The notes beneath the pieces are model-generated. The model ran no database searches, was not told the DNA's origin, and saw only the letters and a program-made list of their open reading frames with translations. A stretch of 64,000 nt of DNA from Elusimicrobiota bacterium (GTDB lineage: Bacteria > Elusimicrobiota > Elusimicrobia > UBA1565 > UBA9628). This document shows positions 50,320 to 57,354 of this stretch, in pieces. The stretch spans positions 62,001-126,000 of the forward strand of contig JAPLKL010000040.1 in NCBI GenBank assembly GCA_026388095.1, read 5' to 3'. Position numbers and translations under genes: made by a program. Within the stretch, counting starts at the first letter, position 1. Each line of letters starts with the position of its first letter.

Positions 50320-51219
50320 TCAGCCTTCGGGCCAGACCACGTTCTTGAACCGCCGGTGGATCCACAGCCATTGCTCGGGATGCCGGCGCACCCAGGTCTC
50401 CACTTTCGCGGCCAGGATCGCGGTGGCCTGCTCCGTGTCGGACAAGGCCGGCCCCAGGTCGAGCTCGGGCTCCACGACCACCACCGCGGTCCCATCCTCG
50501 TCCCGGTAGCAGGAGACGGGCACGATCGCGGCGCCCGTCCTCTGGGCGATGGGCGCCACGGCGGCCAAGGTGTTGGGCTTGACCCCGAAGAACGGGACCG
50601 GGATGCCCATGGGCGGCCCGGCGTACTGGTCGTTCATGAAAGCGACGGACCCGCCCCGGCGCAGCTCCCGCAGGACCTGGGGCACGGAGCCCGGATGATA
50701 CGCCGCGCGCACGCCCGTGGAAAGGCGGCAAGCCGTGATCTGGCGGTCGAGCCAGACCGGCTTGAGCACGGTCGTCACCACCAGCGGCGAGAACCCCTCC
50801 AAGCCGCCGGCCGCAGCCAGCATCTCCCAGAAGCCCACGTGGCAGGAGACGAAGAGGACGCCCCTGCCCTTGGCGCGGGCCCGCTCCCAGTTCTCTTTGC
50901 CCTCGAGCCTGCAGATGCTCCGGGCGTAGCTCCGGTAGTGCCCGGGCAGCGGGCAGAAGAAGTGCAGGAACTCGAAGAAAAGCATCCCGTAATGCTCCTG
51001 GTTCCGTCGCAGAAGGGATTCCCGTCTTGCGGGCCCCAGTTCGGGGAAGCAGTGGCGGATGTTCTCGGCGGCGATTCGGCGCTTGAATCCGCCGCAGGCG
51101 AGCGCCAGGCGCCCCAGCCGCTTGCCCAGCCAGAGCTCGGCCGGCCGCGGCAGGAGCGCGGCCGCGAGCCCGCAGACGAATAGGATGACCCGCAGCGGCG
51201 CCGAGAGGAAGATGGACAC
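50320..51219 (-). CDS. Lipid A biosynthesis acyltransferase (LpxL/HtrB family)
   Basis: 299 residues from the GTG at 51219, which follows TAATAT by 10 nt. An N-terminal membrane helix (LRVILFVCGLAAALLP) precedes the acyltransferase domain with catalytic HxxxxE: His127 and Glu132 in VSCHVGFWE. Later blocks VAFMNDQYAGPPMGIPVPFFG and the C-terminal RRHPEQWLWIHRRFK are diagnostic for LpxL/LpxM. It adds a secondary acyl chain to lipid A at the inner membrane, which implies a lipopolysaccharide-bearing outer membrane. Its stop is 5 bp from the convergent FMN oxidoreductase gene. Confidence 0.9.
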   Translation of the reverse strand: MSIFLSAPLRVILFVCGLAAALLPRPAELWLGKRLGRLALACGGFKRRIAAENIRHCFPELGPARRESLLRRNQEHYGMLFFEFLHFFCPLPGHYRSYARSICRLEGKENWERARAKGRGVLFVSCHVGFWEMLAAAGGLEGFSPLVVTTVLKPVWLDRQITACRLSTGVRAAYHPGSVPQVLRELRRGGSVAFMNDQYAGPPMGIPVPFFGVKPNTLAAVAPIAQRTGAAIVPVSCYRDEDGTAVVVVEPELDLGPALSDTEQATAILAAKVETWVRRHPEQWLWIHRRFKNVVWPEG

Positions 51220-51229
51220 AGGAAACGAT

Positions 51230-51272
51230 ATATTATCACTTTGCCGGCGGGCCAAAATCGCCGTGCTATAAT
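51230..51272. promoter_or_regulatory. Divergent leaderless promoters for the lpxL-like gene and engB
   Basis: Minus strand: TAATAT (51235-51230), preceded by TGA as an extended -10, 10 nt before the GTG at 51219. Plus strand: TATAAT (51267-51272), 10 nt before the ATG at 51283. No GGCC box at the usual place. Confidence 0.6.
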
Positions 51273-51282
51273 GACGCCCCCC

Positions 51283-51867
51283 ATGCCCGAATACTATCAG
51301 TATCTCATCAGCGAGACCGATCCGCAGCGGCTCGGACCTTGCGCCGCCGAGGTGACCTTCGTCGGGCGCTCCAACGTGGGCAAGAGCTCCTTGCTCAACG
51401 CGCTCTGCGGCAAGGATCTGGCGCGCGTCTCCAACACCCCGGGGCGCACGCGCGCCATCAACGTGTTCACGGCCGGCCGCGACCGCTGGCTGGTGGACCT
51501 GCCCGGCTACGGCTTTGCCGAGGGCGCGGCGGCCCAGCGCTCCGGCTGGGGCCCGATGATCGAGAGCTACCTGACCGGTCGGCCGTCTTTGCGCATGGTC
51601 TTCGCATTGGTCGACGCCAAGGTCGGCCCGACCCGGCTGGACCTGCAGATGCTCGACTGGCTCCAGGACAAGGGCCTGCCCTGGCGCAGCGTGGCGACCA
51701 AGACCGACCAGGTCAAATCCTCGCGCGCCGCGGCCCAGCGGCGGGACGTGGCCGAGGTGCTGGGCCTCAAGCCCGAGGCCCTGGCCTGGGTCAGCGCCGC
51801 GCAGAACAGCGGCGTGCGCGAGCTGCGCGCCGAGCTGGCCGCTTTGCTCGCAGGGACTCATGCCTGA
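51283..51867 (+). CDS. engB: EngB/YsxC ribosome-biogenesis GTPase
   Basis: 194 residues, normal EngB length. G1 GRSNVGKSS, G2 region NTPGRTRAINVF, G3 DLPGYGFA and G4 TKTDQ are all present. It is a GTPase for late 50S subunit assembly. The start at 51283 is chosen because TATAAT lies 10 nt upstream; earlier in-frame starts are inside or before that promoter. It overlaps the next gene by 8 bp, and both products act on the large ribosomal subunit. Confidence 0.95.
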   Translation: MPEYYQYLISETDPQRLGPCAAEVTFVGRSNVGKSSLLNALCGKDLARVSNTPGRTRAINVFTAGRDRWLVDLPGYGFAEGAAAQRSGWGPMIESYLTGRPSLRMVFALVDAKVGPTRLDLQMLDWLQDKGLPWRSVATKTDQVKSSRAAAQRRDVAEVLGLKPEALAWVSAAQNSGVRELRAELAALLAGTHA

Positions 51868-52876
51868 GGCCCTGCGCGGACTGCTGGCCGCGGCCTTGGA
51901 GCGGCGCGCCGAGCTGCTCGGCCGCCTGCACGCCGAAGACACCGATGCCTACCGGCTGTTCCACGGCACGGTGGAGGGGGCGGCTGGACTGACCGTGGAC
52001 CGCTACGGCGACTTGCTGCTCGTGCAGAGCTTCCACAGCCCGCTGCCCGCGCCGCAACTGGCCGCGCTGGAAGCCTTCTACGCCCAGGCCTGGCCGGGCC
52101 TGGGCGTGGTCTACAACGACCGCAGCCGGCCCAATTCGCGCATCGCCAACGCGCTCTCTCCGGGCATGCAGACCGTTGCCGCGGCGCCGCGCCTGGCCCG
52201 GGAGCTGGGTTTGGGCTACCGCATCCAGGGCCGGCACGCGGGCCAGGACCCGTGGCTCTTTCTCGACATGCGCGCCGCGCGCCGGCGCGTGATGACGGAG
52301 GCGGCGGGCAAATCTTTGCTCAACGTGTTCGCCTACACCTGCGGGGTGGGGGTGGCCGCGGCCAAGGCTGGGGCGAGCTCCGTGGCCAACGTGGACTTCT
52401 CGCTTTCCAGCCTCGCGGTCGGCGGGGAGAACGCCCGGCTCAACGACCTGCCCATCAAGATGGAGTTCGTGCACAGCGACGCCTTCGCCGCCCTGCGCCA
52501 GCTCTCCGGGCTGGGCCAGAGCCAGGTGGTGCGGGGGCGGCGTCTGCCGCCGTTCCCGAAGCTGGAGCCGCGGCGCTTCGACCTGGTGTTCCTCGACCCG
52601 CCCCGCTACGCCCAGAGCCCGTTCGGGGTGGTGGACGTGATCCAGGATTATCCGGCGGTGTTCAAGCCCGCCCTGCTCTGCGTCGCCGAAGGCGGCGCGA
52701 TGTTCTGCTGCAACAACGCGGCTCGGGCCGAGCGCGAGGCTTGGCTGGCCCAGCTGGAGCGCAGCGCGCGCAAGGCCGGCCGCCCCATCCGCGAGGCGGA
52801 ATGGATCATGCCGGAGGACGACTTTCCCAGCCTTGACGGGCGGCCGCCGCTGAAGGTCGCGCTGCTGAGGCTGTAG
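51860..52876 (+). CDS. Class I rRNA methyltransferase, RlmI/RlmK-like
   Basis: 338 residues. The N-terminal part (TDAYRLFHGTVEGAAGLTVDRYGDLLLVQSFH) is the EEHEE domain of RlmI-type 23S rRNA cytosine-C5 methyltransferases. The SAM-binding motif is LLNVFAYTCGVGVAAAKAGA, motif IV DLVFLDPPRY, and a cysteine at motif VI (MFCCNNA) fits the catalytic position. The usual N-terminal PUA domain is missing, so it is shorter than RlmI (about 396 residues). It is co-transcribed with engB, consistent with ribosome maturation. Confidence 0.85.
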   Translation: MPEALRGLLAAALERRAELLGRLHAEDTDAYRLFHGTVEGAAGLTVDRYGDLLLVQSFHSPLPAPQLAALEAFYAQAWPGLGVVYNDRSRPNSRIANALSPGMQTVAAAPRLARELGLGYRIQGRHAGQDPWLFLDMRAARRRVMTEAAGKSLLNVFAYTCGVGVAAAKAGASSVANVDFSLSSLAVGGENARLNDLPIKMEFVHSDAFAALRQLSGLGQSQVVRGRRLPPFPKLEPRRFDLVFLDPPRYAQSPFGVVDVIQDYPAVFKPALLCVAEGGAMFCCNNAARAEREAWLAQLERSARKAGRPIREAEWIMPEDDFPSLDGRPPLKVALLRL

Positions 52877-52899
52877 GGCCGATTCAAGGAGACGACATC

Positions 52900-54183
52900 A
52901 TGGGCTTCACTTCATTCAACTTCGACGCCAAGATCACCGCCGGAATCCGCGCGCTGGGCTACTCCAAGCCCACGCCGATCCAGCTGCAGTCCATGGCGCC
53001 CATACTCCAGGGCCGCGACGTGATGGGGTTGGCGCAGACCGGGACCGGCAAGACCGCGGCCTTCGCCCTGCCCATACTCCAGCGCCTGCTGACCGGCCCC
53101 CGCGGAGTCACGCGGGCGCTGATCCTGGCGCCAACGCGCGAGCTGGCCGAGCAGATCCATCAGGCCTTTGTGGAACTGGGCCGGCAGACCGGCCTGCGCA
53201 GCATCACGGTCTATGGCGGGGTGGGCGCCGGCCCCCAGGTCAGCGGGCTGCGCGCCGGCGTGGAGATCGTCGTCGCCTGCCCGGGGCGCCTGCTCGACCA
53301 CATGCAGCACGGCGCCTTCAAGCCGTCGCGCCTGGAAGTCCTGGTCATCGACGAGGCCGACCGCATGTTCGACATGGGATTCTTGCCCGACATCCGCAAG
53401 ATCCTCAGGCAGCTTCCCGCGCACCGGCAGACCTTGCTCTTCTCGGCCACCATGCCCGACGACATCCGCAAGCTCGCCCACGAGATCCTGCGCCAGCCGG
53501 TCACCGTGCAGGTGGACCACACCGTGCCCCTGGCCACGGTGTCCCACGCTCTCTACCCGGTCGTCGAGCACCTCAAGAGCGAGCTGCTGGCCAAGCTCCT
53601 GGCGCAGGCCGGGGGCTCGACCGTGCTGATCTTCACGCGCACCAAGCACCGCGCCAAGCGCCTGGCCCAGCGCCTGCACGACCAGGGTTTGGACGTCACC
53701 TCCCTGCAGGGCAACCTCTCCCAGAACCGGCGCAAGGCCGCGCTGGAGGGCTTCCGGGAGGGCAAGTTCAACATCATGGTCGCCACGGACATCGCCTCGC
53801 GGGGCATCGACATCTCCCAGATCACGCACGTGATCAACTTCGACGTGCCGGACACCACCGAGGCCTACACCCACCGCATCGGCCGCACGGGCCGCGCGGC
53901 CAAGACCGGCGACGCCTTCACCTTCGTGACCCACGAGGACGAGTCCATGGTGCGCGACATCGAGCGCGCCTTGGGCTCCAAGATCGAGCGCCGCAAGCTC
54001 GAAGGCTTCGATTATTCAGCCCGGCAGGCTGCCGCACCCCAGCGTCCGCAGCATCACGCGCATCATGCGCACCACGGCGCGCAGGCGCCCAGGCATCCGG
54101 CGCCGGTCGAGGCGGGGAAGAAGCCCGCGGGCGGCTTCCACGGGCGTTTCGGCAGGTTCCGCTTCCGCAGGCGCCGGCCGTAA
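52900..54183 (+). CDS. DEAD-box RNA helicase, RhlE-like
   Basis: 427 residues. Motifs in order: Q motif YSKPTPIQ, motif I AQTGTGKTA, Ia APTRELAEQ, Ib CPGRLLDH, II VIDEADRMFDMGF, III FSATMP, V ATDIASRGIDI, VI HRIGRTGRA. The C-terminal tail is His/Ala- then Arg/Phe-rich (RFGRFRFRRRRP), an RNA-binding extension as in RhlE. It acts in ribosome assembly or mRNA turnover; neighbours engB and the methyltransferase agree with ribosome work. AAGGAG lies 8 nt before the ATG. Confidence 0.93.
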   Translation: MGFTSFNFDAKITAGIRALGYSKPTPIQLQSMAPILQGRDVMGLAQTGTGKTAAFALPILQRLLTGPRGVTRALILAPTRELAEQIHQAFVELGRQTGLRSITVYGGVGAGPQVSGLRAGVEIVVACPGRLLDHMQHGAFKPSRLEVLVIDEADRMFDMGFLPDIRKILRQLPAHRQTLLFSATMPDDIRKLAHEILRQPVTVQVDHTVPLATVSHALYPVVEHLKSELLAKLLAQAGGSTVLIFTRTKHRAKRLAQRLHDQGLDVTSLQGNLSQNRRKAALEGFREGKFNIMVATDIASRGIDISQITHVINFDVPDTTEAYTHRIGRTGRAAKTGDAFTFVTHEDESMVRDIERALGSKIERRKLEGFDYSARQAAAPQRPQHHAHHAHHGAQAPRHPAPVEAGKKPAGGFHGRFGRFRFRRRRP

Positions 54184-54206
54184 GGAAATCCGTCCGGGAC
54201 GGCGGG

Positions 54207-54452
54207 TCAGTCGTCCTTGAGCGAGCGGCGGATATGCTGTTTGCTGGCGCCGGTCTCGCCGGCCACCTTGTCGATGAGTTCGGACCGGCTCAGGCCGCGG
54301 CCTATGGAAAGGCCGTATTTGTTGTGGCCGCGCCAGCGCTTCATGCTGGCCTGGATCACCTTCTCGTTCTCCCTGGTCTGCGCGAGCACTCCGGACGGCG
54401 AGCCGGCACGCGGGCGGCGCCCTTTCTGCTCTTGGGCCTTGTTGTCGTTCAT
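54207..54452 (-). CDS. Small basic protein, unknown
   Basis: 81 residues, no signal peptide. Basic N-terminal half (QKGRRPRAGSPSG) and a helical C-terminal part (GLSRSELIDKVAGETGASKQ, then HIRRSLKDD) that looks like a small helix-turn-helix. It is third of three small genes on this strand (4-bp gap from the previous). A DNA-binding role is possible but unproven. Confidence 0.55.
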   Translation of the reverse strand: MNDNKAQEQKGRRPRAGSPSGVLAQTRENEKVIQASMKRWRGHNKYGLSIGRGLSRSELIDKVAGETGASKQHIRRSLKDD

Positions 54453-54456
54453 GAGT

Positions 54457-54708
54457 TCACTCCCGGTGCCGTCCGGTCTTCGGGTTGGTCGTGCTCTTGC
54501 TCCCGAACCGGAAGATGGTGACCTGCTTCTTGTGCTGCAGCTGGGCGTAGAGCTCGGAGAGAAGGTTGCCGAGGCAGTTCAAACGGCCCAGCTCCGGCTC
54601 GGACGCAGAGGCGGAGAGCCGGTCGACCAGCCGGAGCTGGTCCTGGATGTCCGGCAGGCCCACGACGATGCGGCAGTGCGGCCCTTGGGCCTTGTCAGAG
54701 TTTGCCAT
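54457..54708 (-). CDS. Small protein, unknown
   Basis: 83 residues. AGGAGG lies 4 nt before the ATG. Contains QDQLRLVDRLSASASEPELG, predicted helical, and ends with KQVTIFRFGSKSTTNPKTGR. No family recognised. Middle gene of a three-gene set. Confidence 0.55.
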   Translation of the reverse strand: MANSDKAQGPHCRIVVGLPDIQDQLRLVDRLSASASEPELGRLNCLGNLLSELYAQLQHKKQVTIFRFGSKSTTNPKTGRHRE

Positions 54709-54735
54709 TCTGCCTCCTGAGAGCTGTCCGGGACG

Positions 54736-54900
54736 TCAGGGCCTGCCGCCGCCGGCGTCGAGCGCGGCTTTCCGGTCCCGCATGGTCCTGTGGTGCACGC
54801 AAAGGGTGCGCTTGCCGATCTTCTTGAGCCCGCTGCTCTTGAGGCAGCGATGCGCCTCGGAATAGGTCGAGGCGAGGGTCTGGGCTTCGCACTGGTTCAT
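54736..54900 (-). CDS. 54-residue protein with CxxxxxC and HH motifs, unknown
   Basis: MNQCEAQTLASTYSEAHRCL followed by a basic stretch with CVHHRTMRDRK. AGGAG lies 8 nt before the ATG and TATCAT (54934-54929) about 28 nt upstream gives a short normal leader. First of the three small genes. Cys4, Cys19, Cys34 and the adjacent His pair could bind zinc; that is a guess. Confidence 0.5.
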   Translation of the reverse strand: MNQCEAQTLASTYSEAHRCLKSSGLKKIGKRTLCVHHRTMRDRKAALDAGGGRP

Positions 54901-54997
54901 CTTCGAGTCTCCTAGGGCAGTATCCGCTATGATACCTGGTCAAAGTATACCAGTTTATGAATGGGGCGGGGGGATGCGGGCGCCCGGCCTTTGCCGG

Positions 54998-55840
54998 TCA
55001 GACCGACTGCTCGACCTGTTCGGCGAAGAGTCGGGCCTCGTCTTCGATGGCCTGGGTGCTGCCCTTCCGTGCCGCTTCCGTCATCTCCTGGTTGAAGACG
55101 TTCCACACGGAAAGGATCCGGCGGATCTGACCGTCGAGAGGCTCTCCGGGCTTGAGCATGGCCTTGACCAGGCGGACCACCTGGGCCTGGACCGTGCGCG
55201 CGGCCGCGTAGGCTTGCGGGCTGGGCGCCTTGGATCGGTACTGCTCGGCGTAGCGGGCCAGGCCGGCGTCGAGCATGTCGAGGAAATCCTGGCCCTGCAT
55301 CCGGCTGGACTTGAGGCCGCGTTCCGCGCCCCAGTCCTCGGCCAAGGTGGCGAGGTCCAATGCGGCTTTGGCCGTGAAAGCCAGCTCTTCTTGCGAAGCT
55401 TGCGGCGCGGCCGGGACGGGCTCGGCGGCGCGGCTGCGTCCGGTGAGGATGTCCTCGACCTGGTCGCCCGCTTCGCGCACCTGCGCCGGAGCCGGGGCAT
55501 TCAGGCGCGAGAGCCCCTCCGTGACCGCCTGCACTCCCGCGCTCATGACCGCGAGCTTGACCGCGGGAGTCCCAGGCGCGGCCGGGAGGTCTTTCGGGGT
55601 CATGGCGACCAAGGGCGCGGGGAGGACCGGAATGAATGGCGGCGCGGACAAGGAAAGGCCGGAAGCGATGGTCAGCGCAGAGGGCGAGGCGAGAGCGGGT
55701 CCGCCCGCAGTCTGCAAGACGATGGTCTGGGGCGCGGCGCCGTAGGTCGCGGGCCTGAGCATGAGCTGGGCAGCCAGGGGCCGTGCTGAGACGCAGACCG
55801 TGAGCGAAGCCGCGAAGATGAGAGGGTGTGGCAAGCGCAT
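54998..55840 (-). CDS. Exported protein of the Ala/Pro-rich family, helical C-terminus, unknown
   Basis: 280 residues from the ATG at 55840, 8 nt after TATCAT; longer in-frame starts lie upstream of the promoter. Signal peptide (LPHPLIFAASLTVCVSARPLAA), then the family segment (ALTIASGLSLSAPPFIPVLP, ending in APL) and a helical domain from about residue 125 (QASQEELAFTAKAALDLATL, LDMLDAGLARYAEQYRSKAP). No known domain or catalytic motif. It is divergent from the TraB/TIKI-like gene. Confidence 0.65.
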   Translation of the reverse strand: MRLPHPLIFAASLTVCVSARPLAAQLMLRPATYGAAPQTIVLQTAGGPALASPSALTIASGLSLSAPPFIPVLPAPLVAMTPKDLPAAPGTPAVKLAVMSAGVQAVTEGLSRLNAPAPAQVREAGDQVEDILTGRSRAAEPVPAAPQASQEELAFTAKAALDLATLAEDWGAERGLKSSRMQGQDFLDMLDAGLARYAEQYRSKAPSPQAYAAARTVQAQVVRLVKAMLKPGEPLDGQIRRILSVWNVFNQEMTEAARKGSTQAIEDEARLFAEQVEQSV

Positions 55841-55848
55841 CGGTGCAT

Positions 55849-55990
55849 ATGATACCCCGCCCGGCGCGCCGGCTCCTGGGCCGAACGGGGCAGCCGCTCG
55901 TGAGGAATTGGACCTGCCCATGCTTGGGCCGAATGCCGTGAGACTCTGGGACCGATTGCCCTTCTGCGCGGCCATCGGTGGCGGTAAACT
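55849..55990. promoter_or_regulatory. Divergent leaderless promoters for two exported proteins
   Basis: Minus strand: TATCAT (55854-55849), 8 nt before the ATG at 55840, with a GGCCCAGGA word at 55883-55875. Plus strand: GGGACCGAT (55948-55956) at -49 to -41 and TAAACT (55985-55990), 6 nt before the GTG at 55997. Confidence 0.55.
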
Positions 55991-55996
55991 TCCCCC

Positions 55997-57262
55997 GTGC
56001 TCTTGTTAGCGCTGGCCCTGCTCTTGCCCGCACGCCTGGGAGCAGCCCAGATCGAAGCGCGCGCCGTTTCAGGGCCCGTAGGCCTTAACGCCTACTGGGC
56101 GGGCCCGCGCACGCCGGGCGTCGGCCAGTCCCCGGCCCTGTCGCTCCTCGCCCCCAGCCTCAGCCCCTCCGTCCTGACGCCCCTCCCGCAACTCGCCGCC
56201 CCGACAGTCACTTTCCAGCCCTTGGCCGCGGCGCCCCAGCTCCCGGCCGGAGCCCCGGCAGTCCCCGTCCTCTCCGGTCTGGAACTCTGGTACTCCCAGA
56301 CCTCCGAGAAGTCCGCGCCGCAGGCCTCGGCTTTGGCCGCGTTATGGGACGGCTCCCAGATCAAGGCCCCGGCTTCAGCCGCGGACGTCGTGTCTCCCGT
56401 CTCCGGCTCGGGCGAGGCTTCGGCCCTGGTCAAGGCCGCGCCGGAGACCTCCGGCTCATTCGATCTCTCGCCCGGCAGCATATTCGATTGGAAGCCGGTC
56501 GCGCAGTCGCCAGGCCACGGCTTGCCGCCCATTGACCGGCTCATCCGCTGGCTGCTGGGCCGCGAGGACGGGCGTTTCCGGCAGGGCTATGAGATGAGCA
56601 ACGCGGCGCGGCGCGAGGACGCGCAGGTGTTCTTCTACGGCGAGCGGCATACGGATAAGGGCCTGATCCGCGAGAACATGCGCCGCATCGCGGCTGACAT
56701 CCGTCCCGGCCGCGGGGCCCTGGTGCTCGATGAGGGATACTTCGGCCCCAAGCTCTTCGGCAGCGCGGCTGTCGAGTACCTGGAGAAAAAGGGGCTCGAT
56801 CCTGAATGGCTCGGACCTTCGGCCGCCTTCGTCGCGGGCCTCGAACTGGCGGGCTGGGACGAGGAAGACGCCTACGACGAGTCCAAGCATCCGCTTCTGC
56901 AGCACCACATGAACCTTCTGGACATCAACGGACATCTCTACAGCACGGAGCGGGGGCTGCGCTACTATACGGAGCTGGCGCGCAAGGCTCTGGCGACCTT
57001 CAAGAACTGGCGGGTCCTGCGGCGCTTGGCCATCACGGAGCGCAACCTGGTCTTGGACCGCAGCGTGGCCGCGGCCCTGGAGCAGGCTCAGCGCACAGGC
57101 CAGAGCCTGCACGTCATCGCCGGGGCCGAGCATCTCGTTGAGCGGCCTTTGCTCGCTGGTTTTCCTGTGGTCGGCCGGCCGCACATGCGCCGCAGCCTCA
57201 TTGAGGCTTTGGGCGGGCGGCCTTATTGGACCGGCAAGCCCGCTGACTCCGCCTCGGAATAA
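55997..57262 (+). CDS. Exported TraB/TIKI/ChaN-superfamily-like protein
   Basis: 421 residues, GTG start. Signal peptide MLLLALALLLPARLGAAQ, then the family segment (NAYWAGPRTPG, ALSLLAPSLSPSVL, and SEKSAPQASALAALWDG) to about residue 150. The C-terminal domain has FFYGERHTDKGLI with Glu216 and His218, LVLDEGYFGPKL, and VIAGAEHLVERPLL with His379. The paired GExH and GAxHL motifs are those of the TIKI/TraB/EreA/ChaN superfamily, whose members are metal-dependent hydrolases or heme/ligand binders. Activity cannot be fixed from sequence. Confidence 0.65.
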   Translation: MLLLALALLLPARLGAAQIEARAVSGPVGLNAYWAGPRTPGVGQSPALSLLAPSLSPSVLTPLPQLAAPTVTFQPLAAAPQLPAGAPAVPVLSGLELWYSQTSEKSAPQASALAALWDGSQIKAPASAADVVSPVSGSGEASALVKAAPETSGSFDLSPGSIFDWKPVAQSPGHGLPPIDRLIRWLLGREDGRFRQGYEMSNAARREDAQVFFYGERHTDKGLIRENMRRIAADIRPGRGALVLDEGYFGPKLFGSAAVEYLEKKGLDPEWLGPSAAFVAGLELAGWDEEDAYDESKHPLLQHHMNLLDINGHLYSTERGLRYYTELARKALATFKNWRVLRRLAITERNLVLDRSVAAALEQAQRTGQSLHVIAGAEHLVERPLLAGFPVVGRPHMRRSLIEALGGRPYWTGKPADSASE

Positions 57263-57302
57263 GGGCCCAAGCAAAGGCCGGGCCCAGGACCCACAGCCCC
57301 CC

Positions 57303-57344
57303 GGCCTTTAGACCCCTTCCAAACCTCAGAACGACTGTTATTCT
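57303..57344 (+). promoter_or_regulatory. Leaderless promoter with GGCC box for the PQ-loop gene
   Basis: GGCCTTTAG (57303-57311) at -52 to -44 from the ATG at 57355; TATTCT (57339-57344), 10 nt from that ATG and 4 nt from an in-frame GTG at 57349. Box-to-hexamer distance is 27 bp. Confidence 0.6.
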
Positions 57345-57354
57345 TAAGGTGAGG

